Positions 27,036-34,926 of a stretch of DNA of 64,000 nt are shown one piece after another (positions within the stretch are counted from its first letter, which is position 1; each line of letters starts with the position of its first letter). This stretch comes from Falsibacillus albus (lineage in GTDB: Bacteria > Bacillota > Bacilli > Bacillales > DSM-25281): NCBI RefSeq assembly GCF_003668575.1, contig NZ_RCVZ01000003.1, positions 318,430 through 382,429 on the forward strand, written 5' to 3'. Under the pieces are notes generated by a model, which saw nothing but the letters and a program-made list of their open reading frames with translations, searched no databases and was not told the DNA's origin. Both the position numbers and the translations under genes were made by a program.

Positions 27036-29225
27036 TTATGCTTCACTTTGCTTGTTTTTATTTTCAAATTCTTTTTTTGCAATTTCGATGCATTCCATAA
27101 TATCCTGGATTGCTTTATCAAAACCGAATTGTTCCTGGATTCTTTGTTTCATTTCTTCGCCTTTCTCTTTCCGATAGGACGGATCAAGGAATAACCTTTC
27201 GATTTCAGCTCCAAACTTTTCTTTTTCCACAGCGGCATGATTACCAGTGTAGATGGTGACATCGTACGGACCTTTAAGTGTCACGACAGGCAGCCCTTCA
27301 TTCATGGCCATCGCCCCGCTGATCCCTCCGCCTTGCCGAAAAGGATTCACATAAGCATCACATAGCTGATAAAAACCGGGCAGGTCACGTTGATAATCCA
27401 CAAAAATTATTTGTTTATTTTGAATGAAATCTTTGCATGCATCTCGTAGATCGCCGAAACTTCCTTTCCCTACGATCATCCATTTTATTGAATGATCCTT
27501 TTTCAGAACGTCGTTCATGATAGAGATAAATTCCTCTGTCATTTCGGCATCTAGCCGGTTCCCCACCGTTGCCAGCGCAAAGTCATCAGGCGTCAATCCA
27601 TATTTCGACCGTTCTTCAACAGCTGTTGGCCCAGGGAGATCCAGACCGTATGTGATTTGCTTGTACTTGCTTGAAATACCATTATGTTTTTTCCACTCAT
27701 CTTCCATTTCTTCTTTTGTATTTCCTCCTGTAAAGAGATATGCGTACGGAATCGGTTCAGCACCGCCCAATGTGGTCGATAAGACAGGGACATGATCGTA
27801 AAGAATCGCACCAATCAAGCTAAAATTCGCTCCCAGCTTCCAGATGAGCTCCGGTCCCTCATTTTCCATGAATATAAGGTCCTTTTTCAGCCTATCTACG
27901 CGAGGAAGCGAAGAATCTGAGTAATGAAGATGGACTTCATGGCCATCAAGCATTTTTTCATGTTCTTTTTGCAGTTGTGTTGATAATGCAGACCGATAGG
28001 CATTTGGAAATAACACTTCATTTGGACTGTATGCAAAAAAATCATCGACAAATATCGATATTCCATATTCGGGATTTGCTTTTTTTAAGTAAATCGCATA
28101 ATTAATCGCAAGAGAGGTAGGAGAGTGATTCACACTGAGAAGCTGACTTACCACTAGAATAATTTTTTTCTTCTTTTGGATTACAGGCTCCGGCAGCAGG
28201 CTTTTATAATAAGTCACGATTCTTTCCATAATCTGAATTTGGTCATTGAACAAATCCTCATATTTATCAAGGCCATATGAAGTCATGAAGCCCAATGATG
28301 ACATCAACAAAGGATAGTGATAAGACGTATATTCTGGCGATTGGAGCATCGTTTTATGGATCAGCTCCAACAGCTTTGGTTTATGTTTTAAAAAGAGACT
28401 GGATGCTAATAAATAGACTCTTTCAGGAAAAGAGGGGTTGCTGGTCATAAGATATTTTTCCAAATCTCCAAAAATGCTTTCTTTCGCTGTTGTCTCTTGA
28501 AATAGGGAAAAAATCGTATTCAGTACTTCCCCTTTCATGCTCGCAGGTATTTGCATATTAAGGACGTTGATGCAAATATACATGCATAAATCCGGCTTTG
28601 CTGCCAATGCCTTCATAAAATCCATATCCATGGCAAACGGCTTCGGTTTTTGATCATTCAATTCAATCGTTTCGTTGGCCATCCCTATTTTCCCGAATGA
28701 GTAGGTCGTTCCTGCAAGTTGATAAGTTTTTAGAATTGGATCCTTCTTAGGTGACTCATCCCAATCAAATTCACCCATCGTCGAAAAGTATTGAAAACGG
28801 AAATTGACCAGCAGCATCGGGAATAACAAATGCTGATTCTCAAAATCGATGTCTACGTATATGTCACCGACGATTGTTTCCTTTTCCATTTCATACAGGT
28901 TGGCCAATGTTTTCAGCGGCTCCTGATGAAATGTATCTTTTTCCTCTATGGCAGGCACATATATAAAATCATCAATCAACGAATTATAGGCACGAAACCA
29001 TCCCCAAAGCAGCAGGCGATGGTTGGATATGAGTGAGATCCGTTCTACTTTTTTATGATTCGACTTTACTTTTTCGAGGACATTTTCTAATTGATCGAAT
29101 TTCAAATTCTTTAATGAGACGTTTTCCAGTTGAAATCCTTTCTTTTTGAATGTCCTGACCAGCTTCTGCAGTCTCGCGTCTTTTCTTCCTTCTTGCTTTA
29201 ACACAAGCAGGATTTTCGCTGCCAC
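27036..29225 (-). CDS. Large two-part glycosyltransferase (GT4-like C-terminus)
   Basis: About 729 residues. The C-terminal third (about 450-720) has the GT-B pattern of group 1 transferases: FALATVGNRLDAEMTEEFIS, WMIVGKGSFGDL, and the donor-site region YVNPFRQGGGISGAMAMNEG. The N-terminal 400 residues match nothing I know. I place the start at a GTG (29225) preceded by AGGATG; the in-frame ATG at 29402 would read through a REP element and is unlikely. It is last in the amino-sugar cluster. Possible target: flagellin or a wall polymer. Confidence 0.75.
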   Translation of the reverse strand: MAAKILLVLKQEGRKDARLQKLVRTFKKKGFQLENVSLKNLKFDQLENVLEKVKSNHKKVERISLISNHRLLLWGWFRAYNSLIDDFIYVPAIEEKDTFHQEPLKTLANLYEMEKETIVGDIYVDIDFENQHLLFPMLLVNFRFQYFSTMGEFDWDESPKKDPILKTYQLAGTTYSFGKIGMANETIELNDQKPKPFAMDMDFMKALAAKPDLCMYICINVLNMQIPASMKGEVLNTIFSLFQETTAKESIFGDLEKYLMTSNPSFPERVYLLASSLFLKHKPKLLELIHKTMLQSPEYTSYHYPLLMSSLGFMTSYGLDKYEDLFNDQIQIMERIVTYYKSLLPEPVIQKKKKIILVVSQLLSVNHSPTSLAINYAIYLKKANPEYGISIFVDDFFAYSPNEVLFPNAYRSALSTQLQKEHEKMLDGHEVHLHYSDSSLPRVDRLKKDLIFMENEGPELIWKLGANFSLIGAILYDHVPVLSTTLGGAEPIPYAYLFTGGNTKEEMEDEWKKHNGISSKYKQITYGLDLPGPTAVEERSKYGLTPDDFALATVGNRLDAEMTEEFISIMNDVLKKDHSIKWMIVGKGSFGDLRDACKDFIQNKQIIFVDYQRDLPGFYQLCDAYVNPFRQGGGISGAMAMNEGLPVVTLKGPYDVTIYTGNHAAVEKEKFGAEIERLFLDPSYRKEKGEEMKQRIQEQFGFDKAIQDIMECIEIAKKEFENKNKQSEA

Positions 29226-29254
29226 CAAATCACATCCTGTTCTTTCATTAAATT

Positions 29255-29325
29255 GTTGATTCCCGCTGCAGGTTGTTCGCTTTCTGCGGGCTGGTCGGGA
29301 GTCTACGACTTTCACTCCAATCAAC
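29255..29325 (+). repeat. REP-like element, copy F (short)
   Basis: GTTGATTCCCGCTGCAGG ... CTTTCACTCCAATCAAC in 71 bp, lacking the central part. It lies just upstream of the glycosyltransferase start. Confidence 0.8.
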
Positions 29326-29432
29326 AGCTGGAAATCTGTTATTACCAAAGCAAAGTTTTCACATAAATTCCCTCTACAGAATATTCGCCTTCCGCTTGGC
29401 AATCAATTTTTCAAGAAACAATATGTTAGAGA

Positions 29433-30569
29433 TCAACCTTGATTAAAAAATCCCCGAATCGACTGGACGACGGTATTTATTTCTTCTCGATTGAGGCCAT
29501 TAAACATAGGTAGCCGAAGCAGCCTCTCGCTTTCTGTTGTTGTAAAGGTATCCTGGCCGTGAAATCTGCCAACGGATTTTCCGATTTCAGTGGAATGTAG
29601 CGGAATGTAATGGAAGACTGCTCCCACCCCATTCTTTTTCAAATAGTCGATAAGACGGGTTCTTTCGTCAATATCCTTGAGCTTGATATAGAACATGTGG
29701 GCATTATGCAGGCACTCCTCCGGGATGTGAGGGAGCTCGATTAAGCCGCTGTTTTTCAAGGGCGACATTCGCTCATGATAATGCTCCCAAAGCGACAGTC
29801 TTTCTTTGTTCACTTCTTTTGCCGCTTCGAGCTGTGCGAACAAAAATGCTGCGTTCAACTCACTCATTAAATAAGATGAACCAATATCGACCCACGTATA
29901 TTTGTCGACATGGCCGCGAAAAAATTTCGAACGGTTCGTCCCTTTCTCCCGGATGATTTCGGCACGTTCAATCAAATCCTGGCGATTGATGAGAAGCGCC
30001 CCGCCTTCGCCGCAATGGTAATTCTTCGTTTCATGGAAGCTGAAGCAGCCGAGATCACCGATCGTCCCAAGCGCCTTCCCTTTATACGTACTCATCAACC
30101 CTTGCGCTGCATCCTCAATGACTAGAAGATTGTATTTTTCAGCTATTTTCAAAACGGCAGCCATTTCGCAGGAGACACCCGCATAGTGAACGACTGCAAT
30201 CGCCTTTGTTTTCTCCGTCACGGCTCCTTCCAATAGGTGTTCATCGATGTTCATCGTATCTTTTCGGATATCAACGAAAACGATTTTTGCGCCGCGGAGA
30301 ACAAACGCATTGGCGGTCGACACAAAGGTATAGGAGGGCATGATGACTTCATCGTCCGGTCCGATATTGGCGAGGATGGCAGCCATCTCAAGAGCATGTG
30401 TGCAAGAAGGCGTGAGAAGGACTTTTGGACAGGAGAGATTTTGCTGAAACCATTGGCTGCATTTTTTCGTGAAGGTATGGTCTCCGGAGAATTGATTATT
30501 CGTTTCAATCACTTGCCTTAAATAATTCATCTCGATTCCGGTTACCAGCGGTTTATGGAACGGGATCAT
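29433..30569 (-). CDS. rffA: dTDP-4-amino-4,6-dideoxygalactose transaminase (RffA/WecE-like)
   Basis: 378 residues. PLP enzyme converting dTDP-4-keto-6-deoxyglucose to dTDP-4-amino-4,6-dideoxygalactose using glutamate. It is strikingly close to the E. coli enterobacterial-common-antigen enzyme as I recall it: VLLTPSCTHALEMAA, DEVIMPSYTFVSTANAFVLR, IEDAAQG and FHETKNYHCGEGG with PLP lysine Lys182. Its start overlaps the acetyltransferase stop by four bases. With rmlA and rmlB upstream it forms a complete route from glucose 1-phosphate. A Qui4N-forming epimeric variant is less likely given the similarity. Confidence 0.88.
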   Translation of the reverse strand: MIPFHKPLVTGIEMNYLRQVIETNNQFSGDHTFTKKCSQWFQQNLSCPKVLLTPSCTHALEMAAILANIGPDDEVIMPSYTFVSTANAFVLRGAKIVFVDIRKDTMNIDEHLLEGAVTEKTKAIAVVHYAGVSCEMAAVLKIAEKYNLLVIEDAAQGLMSTYKGKALGTIGDLGCFSFHETKNYHCGEGGALLINRQDLIERAEIIREKGTNRSKFFRGHVDKYTWVDIGSSYLMSELNAAFLFAQLEAAKEVNKERLSLWEHYHERMSPLKNSGLIELPHIPEECLHNAHMFYIKLKDIDERTRLIDYLKKNGVGAVFHYIPLHSTEIGKSVGRFHGQDTFTTTESERLLRLPMFNGLNREEINTVVQSIRGFFNQG

Positions 30570-31039
30570 TCGCTCACTTCCCCATCGGCGTCATAAAATG
30601 TTTTTTCGAACCTTAAACACTTCACCCCTCTGACGATTTGTTCGCCATTTTGCTTGAATCCGGCTTTTGTAAAACATTTGATGGAAGGCGTATTTTCCGG
30701 GCGGATGAAGGCGATATACAGCTCTGGTGTGAAGAATTCCCGCGATGTATGTATAGATTGATTGACGATAAGGTGCGACAAACCTTTGGAGCGGTAATCT
30801 TTATTTAATGTAATGCTGACTTCCCCATCTGACGCTACACGAAAAAAAGCAATTGGAATGTCATGTTCCTCCACGATCAGTCCGACATTGGCCGATTTTA
30901 GAAAAGAACCATACCAAACAAGATGGGAGGCATAAGGGATGGAGTTCTGATTCAAAGACATTTTTCTTGTTTGGGCTTCTGTTGAGAATTCGTATACGAG
31001 GTCCACATCTTGGGGAGTGAGTTTGCGAATGGTGAACAT
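30566..31039 (-). CDS. GNAT family acetyltransferase of the amino-sugar cluster
   Basis: 157 residues. GNAT fold: FTIRKLTPQDVDLVYEFSTE at the start, then a beta-alpha core with SITLNKDYRSKGLSHLIVNQ as the acetyl-CoA binding loop, then IRPENTPSIKCFTKAGFKQN. Being translationally coupled to the RffA-like transaminase, it probably acylates the new 4-amino group, as RffC/WecD does, although sequence likeness to RffC is not evident. Confidence 0.8.
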   Translation of the reverse strand: MFTIRKLTPQDVDLVYEFSTEAQTRKMSLNQNSIPYASHLVWYGSFLKSANVGLIVEEHDIPIAFFRVASDGEVSITLNKDYRSKGLSHLIVNQSIHTSREFFTPELYIAFIRPENTPSIKCFTKAGFKQNGEQIVRGVKCLRFEKTFYDADGEVSE

Positions 31040-31070
31040 TCGTCATCCATCCTTTCTATTCAAGTGCCTA

Positions 31071-31803
31071 TTACCGATCCAAAATTTTGTTGTTTACCCG
31101 ATTGAGCATTTCACTCGCCAGTCTAAGTGATTCGAAGGTGCCGGCATCGGTCCATTCTCCAGCCAAAATGCCATAGCTGAGCTCGCCTTTTTTCGATATA
31201 TAAGTTGTTCACTGAGGTGATTTCAAGCTCCCCCCGTTTGGATGGATTAATCTGCTTAATCAAATCAAACAACTGCTCATCGTACATATAAATGCCGACG
31301 ACGGCGTACCTGCTTTTAGGCTGTTTGGGCTTTTCTTCAATCTGGATGACCTTTTTTTCATCCAATGCGGCAATCCCGTATCGTTCCGGGTCGCTGACTT
31401 TCCTGAGCAGCACTTTTGCCCCTGAAGGCTGCTTCATGAACTCATCCACATACGGACGGATACTGTGAGTGGCGATGTTATCCCCCAAAATGACCGCACA
31501 CCTCTCCCCGCGTGTGAATGAATGTGCAAGGGAAAGGGCATGAGCCACCCCCTTCGCCTCTTCCTGTACCTTAAATGTAAATTCACAGCCGAATTCCTTG
31601 CCGCTTCCCAGCAGCCGGACGATTTCGCCCATATGGTCTTTGCTGGTCACGATTAATATTTCGTCGAACCCGGCAGACCGAAGCTGCTTGATCGGATTGA
31701 AAATCATCGGTTCTTTTCCGACAGGGAGCAAATGCTTATTGGTGATTTTCGTTAGAGGATAGAGGCGAGTCCCCTTTCCGCCAGCCAAAATGATGCCCTT
31801 CAC
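31071..31803 (-). pseudogene. rmlA: Glucose-1-phosphate thymidylyltransferase (RmlA/SpsI-like), frameshifted
   Basis: Makes dTDP-glucose from glucose 1-phosphate. Seen: LAGGKGTRLYPLT at the start, LLPVGKEPMI, AVILGDNI and VIQIEEKPKQPKSRYAV. The intact frame from the GTG at 31803 stops at 31123 after a nonsense tail. If one A is removed from a run of six (31188-31193 on the plus strand), the frame continues as KGELSYGILAGEWTDAGTFE to a stop at 31071, giving 243 residues, the expected length for short RmlA/SpsI proteins. So the C-terminus exists in the next frame. Real mutation, assembly error, or slippage on the A-run are all possible. Confidence 0.82.
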
Positions 31804-31821
31804 TACCTCACCTCCATATCT

Positions 31822-32379
31822 TCAACTGAAAACACTTCCTGCCTTTACCAAACTCTCCGGCGGAACGATGCGATGATCGACCACCACCGCCCCTGCTCCG
31901 ATGAAGCTATCCCTGCCAACGGTACAATAACCGCATATCGTTGAGTTGGGGGATAAAAACGTCCCTTCCTCGATTTTGGCGTTATGATTGATGACCACCC
32001 CTGGCCAGATGACGACCCCTTCACCGATGGAAGCATGCATATCAACTACTGCACTGTTCATGATGATTGCGCCGGTTTGTATCGTGGCCGTTTGGCACAC
32101 ATATGCTTTCGGATGGATAAGCGTCGCCATATCATAACCTGATGAATGAAGCTGTGCCATCACCTGTTTTCTGTCGTTGAGACTGCTGTATCCTAGAGCA
32201 ATCGCAACCTCGTATAAGTCCGGAGGATATTCATTATGGATCAGTTCGATCAAATCAAAATCTCTTTCTAATTCCGTCACGACACCTCCAATTTTCCATC
32301 CAGTGTCGACTGCGAGCTGCCTGACCACTTCGGAAAGCCCATATGACCCATATATCAATAAAGACTTATCCACAACCAT
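31822..32379 (-). CDS. Sugar acyltransferase, NeuD/PglD family (left-handed beta-helix)
   Basis: 185 residues. Seen: N-terminal Rossmann-like domain (SLLIYGSYGLSEVVRQLA) and C-terminal hexapeptide repeats (ATIQTGAIIMNSAVVDMHAS ... IGEGVVIWPGVVINHNAKIE). The family transfers acetyl groups to nucleotide-linked amino sugars. This makes two acyltransferases in the cluster; they may act on different positions or substrates. The ATG at 32379 has AAGGAG 7 nt upstream inside the end of rmlB; an in-frame GTG lies one codon earlier. Confidence 0.85.
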   Translation of the reverse strand: MVVDKSLLIYGSYGLSEVVRQLAVDTGWKIGGVVTELERDFDLIELIHNEYPPDLYEVAIALGYSSLNDRKQVMAQLHSSGYDMATLIHPKAYVCQTATIQTGAIIMNSAVVDMHASIGEGVVIWPGVVINHNAKIEEGTFLSPNSTICGYCTVGRDSFIGAGAVVVDHRIVPPESLVKAGSVFS

Positions 32380-32383
32380 CACA

Positions 32384-33409
32384 TCACTCCTTCTCTTCCA
32401 TCATTTTTATGTACCGTCGGACTGTCGACTTGAGTGCATATTCAAATGGATAATCCGGCTTCCAATTCAACTCGGACTTGAGTTTGTCGGCATTCATCGC
32501 ATAGCGGAAATCATGCCCTGGCCGGTCTTCGACAAAGGTGATCAACTTTTTGTAGTCTTTTAATTCCTTATCAGGTTTCATCTCATTGAGTATGTGGCAA
32601 ATGAGCGATACAAGATCAAGGTTCCTCCGCTCATTTTGAGCCCCGATGTTGTATATCTCTCCCACCTGTCCTCTGTGGAAAACCGCATCAATCGCCCGGC
32701 AATGATCGAGGACATAAAGCCAATCTCGGATCTGTTCACCGTTCCCGTACACCGGAATCGATTGATGATTCAGGGCATTGTGGATGATCTTGGGGATGAA
32801 TTTTTCTTCATGCTGATGGGGACCGAAGTTATTGCTGCATCTTGTCGTGAGCGTCTGCAGTCCATACGTTTTCCAGTAAGCACGGACAAGATGGTCGCTC
32901 GCCGCCTTGGTCGCTGAATAAGGGGAATTCGGCAAAAGCGAAGATTCCTCTGAAAATGCATCATCATCTTTGGTTAGGCTTCCATAAACCTCATCTGTTG
33001 ATATGTGAACAAAACGCGAGGTTTCCAGCCGGCCTTCCTTTGTCCACAGCTTTCTTGCCTCCTCCAGCAAATGAAACGTGCCGACGATATTGGAAGAAAT
33101 AAAGTTGCAAGGGGATTGGATCGATTGATCGACATGCGATTCGGCCGCCAAATGGATGATATGGTCGGGCTTATACTGCTCCATCGTCCTGTGAATAACT
33201 TTTTCTTTCGCTAAATCCGCATGGACAAATGTGTGCGAATCTGGGGATAACCCTTTCAAATAGTCCAAGCTTGACGCATAGGAAAGTTTATCAACATTTA
33301 TAATGTGATCATGTGGATATCGGCCGAGCCAATAATGGATAAAATGTGAGCCGATGAACCCCGCCCCACCAGTAACCAATATCGTTCGAGCAAGCGCTCC
33401 TTGATCCAT
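32384..33409 (-). CDS. rmlB: dTDP-glucose 4,6-dehydratase (RmlB/SpsJ-like)
   Basis: 341 residues. NAD-dependent short-chain dehydrogenase-like enzyme making dTDP-4-keto-6-deoxyglucose. Seen: VTGGAGFIGSH (13-23), VHADL, FVHISTDEVYG with the catalytic Thr-Asp-Glu, and YSATKAA with Tyr/Lys. It is first in the amino-sugar cluster and is followed after 5 bp by the acyltransferase gene. Confidence 0.93.
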   Translation of the reverse strand: MDQGALARTILVTGGAGFIGSHFIHYWLGRYPHDHIINVDKLSYASSLDYLKGLSPDSHTFVHADLAKEKVIHRTMEQYKPDHIIHLAAESHVDQSIQSPCNFISSNIVGTFHLLEEARKLWTKEGRLETSRFVHISTDEVYGSLTKDDDAFSEESSLLPNSPYSATKAASDHLVRAYWKTYGLQTLTTRCSNNFGPHQHEEKFIPKIIHNALNHQSIPVYGNGEQIRDWLYVLDHCRAIDAVFHRGQVGEIYNIGAQNERRNLDLVSLICHILNEMKPDKELKDYKKLITFVEDRPGHDFRYAMNADKLKSELNWKPDYPFEYALKSTVRRYIKMMEEKE

Positions 33410-33489
33410 ACCGCTTCATCCCTTTTCCTGAAAATAAGGATCTTTTCATCAGCTTATTCTGTTGGGACTTGGGCTATGTCTGGGGATAG

Positions 33490-33514
33490 AAAAAACCACC
33501 GTTAAGACGGTGGT
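33490..33514 (-). terminator. Terminator upstream of the amino-sugar cluster
   Basis: Arms ACCACCGT (33495-33502) and ACGGTGGT (33507-33514), followed on the minus strand by six T residues. It insulates rmlB from the flagellar operon. Confidence 0.78.
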
Positions 33515-33521
33515 CGTGCGG

Positions 33522-33644
33522 GTTGATTTCCGCTGCAGGATGCTCGCTTTCCGAGGGGCGGTCGGTGAGCCTCCTCGCTGCGCTGCGGGGTCTCACCATG
33601 CCCGCTGATCCCTCCGGAGTCTCGCACCTGCCGCTCCAATCAAC
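33522..33644 (+). repeat. REP-like intergenic palindrome, copy G
   Basis: GTTGATTTCCGCTGCAGG ... CCGCTCCAATCAAC with centre CTCGCTGCGCTGCGGGGTC. It lies between two terminators. Confidence 0.88.
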
Positions 33645-33716
33645 CACATAAATAATGGCTTACTTCAATAATACATTTTTTATACAAAATCATTTGAAAA
33701 TATCCTTTGTTAACTT

Positions 33717-33745
33717 GAAAAAACCACCAAATATTCAGTGGTTTC
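33717..33745 (-). terminator. Terminator of the flaG-fliD-fliS-fliT operon
   Basis: AAACCAC / GTGGTTT stem followed on the minus strand by a T-tract, just past the stop at 33749. Confidence 0.78.
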
Positions 33746-33748
33746 AAC

Positions 33749-34141
33749 TTAAATTACTATGTAAGGCTGAAGTTCTTTCTGCATCTTCTCGCTCCACTTA
33801 TGGTAGGTCGGTGTCAGGCCTTCGGTTATGATCGAACACATTAGGGTTGGATCCGCTAGGTTGCCATCCAGCATGGAAGCTTCATTTACCACTAGTACGA
33901 ATGCTTCAATCGTCTCTACCATTTTTTCTTCTTCTTGAAACAATATTTCCAGGGTGACATGGCTCTGGGCAATTTGTGCAAAAGCATCGATGACATCTTG
34001 CAGCACCACGTCGCCCTCGGTCTTTTCAAAATCGGTGAAGCTGGCTGCTACGTAGTCCAGTGCCTCGTTGATCGTTTCAATCAAAGCAGCATAGCGCTGG
34101 CAAAAGTCCAGCTGTTCTTCCGTCAAATTCAATGATTTCAC
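33749..34141 (-). CDS. Uncharacterised protein at the end of the fliD operon
   Basis: 130 residues; not recognised. Mainly helical and acidic, no membrane segment or signal peptide. It begins with GTG directly abutting the fliT stop codon, so it is translated together with fliT. Its position suggests a chaperone or regulator of the late flagellar stage. Confidence 0.7.
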   Translation of the reverse strand: MKSLNLTEEQLDFCQRYAALIETINEALDYVAASFTDFEKTEGDVVLQDVIDAFAQIAQSHVTLEILFQEEEKMVETIEAFVLVVNEASMLDGNLADPTLMCSIITEGLTPTYHKWSEKMQKELQPYIVI

Positions 34142-34489
34142 CTATTTCCGCTTGTCGTAGAACATCCCGTCGAATTGCAAGTTTTCATATGGATTCATAT
34201 AGCGCCGGACCGACGTCTTTTTCTTGGACAAACCGTTGATATCTCTCTTAATCAAACGTTTGATTAATTCAAGGTTCTTGCCGATTTCCTCGTTCCAGCG
34301 CACCATCTGCTTTCCCATTTTCTCTTCATCCGGAGAAAATGGCGGCTGGATGGACGGCAGGAGCTGATCGCGTTGATTAATCAAGCTTTCAATCTCTTGA
34401 ATCGCTTCATCCCGTTTGTCTACCGGCACATCTACTGTCAGCTCATACAGCCGTTTCGTTGCGGCAAAGCACTCAAGAACTGCACTCAT
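34142..34489 (-). CDS. fliT: Flagellar protein FliT
   Basis: 115 residues. Cytosolic helical chaperone-like protein of the filament-cap stage. The start at 34489 overlaps the fliS stop by one base (TAATG). Seen: AATKRLYELT near the start, then QEIESLINQRDQLLPSI and further amphipathic helices. Called mainly by position after fliS and by length. Confidence 0.82.
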   Translation of the reverse strand: MSAVLECFAATKRLYELTVDVPVDKRDEAIQEIESLINQRDQLLPSIQPPFSPDEEKMGKQMVRWNEEIGKNLELIKRLIKRDINGLSKKKTSVRRYMNPYENLQFDGMFYDKRK

Positions 34490-34890
34490 TAGGCCTGACC
34501 ACCTGTGGCATGCTGCTTCTGGCGATTGAACTGGATGACCTGCTTCCACGTATCGCGGAACTCCGTGCACATACCTTCGACTTCTTCCAGGATGGAGATA
34601 TCGTTTTGAATATTCGCTTCGATTAATCGGCGATTCATATAATCATAGAGCGCCATCATGTTTTGCGACACTTCTACATCCGTGTTCAAGGTCACCATCA
34701 GCTCTTGGATGATCTTCTGCGCTTTCAGGATATTCGTATTCTTCGCCTCAACCTCTTTCTTGCTGATCGCCTGTTTTGCCAGATTGATAAACTTCAAGCA
34801 TCCATTGTATAACATCAACGTCAGCTCCCCGGGGGAAGCCGTACTCACCGAGTTATTCTGGTACGTTTGGTATGGATTGTTGACTGCCAT
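34489..34890 (-). CDS. fliS: Flagellin chaperone FliS
   Basis: 133 residues. Binds the C-terminus of unfolded flagellin in the cytoplasm and delivers it to the export gate; in B. subtilis it also helps FliW. Seen: NPYQTYQNNSVSTASPGELT and MLYNGCLKFI near the start, then MALYDYMNRRLIEANIQND. Follows fliD by 36 bp. Confidence 0.94.
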   Translation of the reverse strand: MAVNNPYQTYQNNSVSTASPGELTLMLYNGCLKFINLAKQAISKKEVEAKNTNILKAQKIIQELMVTLNTDVEVSQNMMALYDYMNRRLIEANIQNDISILEEVEGMCTEFRDTWKQVIQFNRQKQHATGGQA

Positions 34891-34926
34891 GTTGACACTC
34901 CTTCATTTCTTGCTTAAATTTCATGA

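Noticed and set aside
29226-29402. N-terminal extension of the large glycosyltransferase
   Set aside because: It would translate a REP element; a GTG with ribosome site at 29225 is better.
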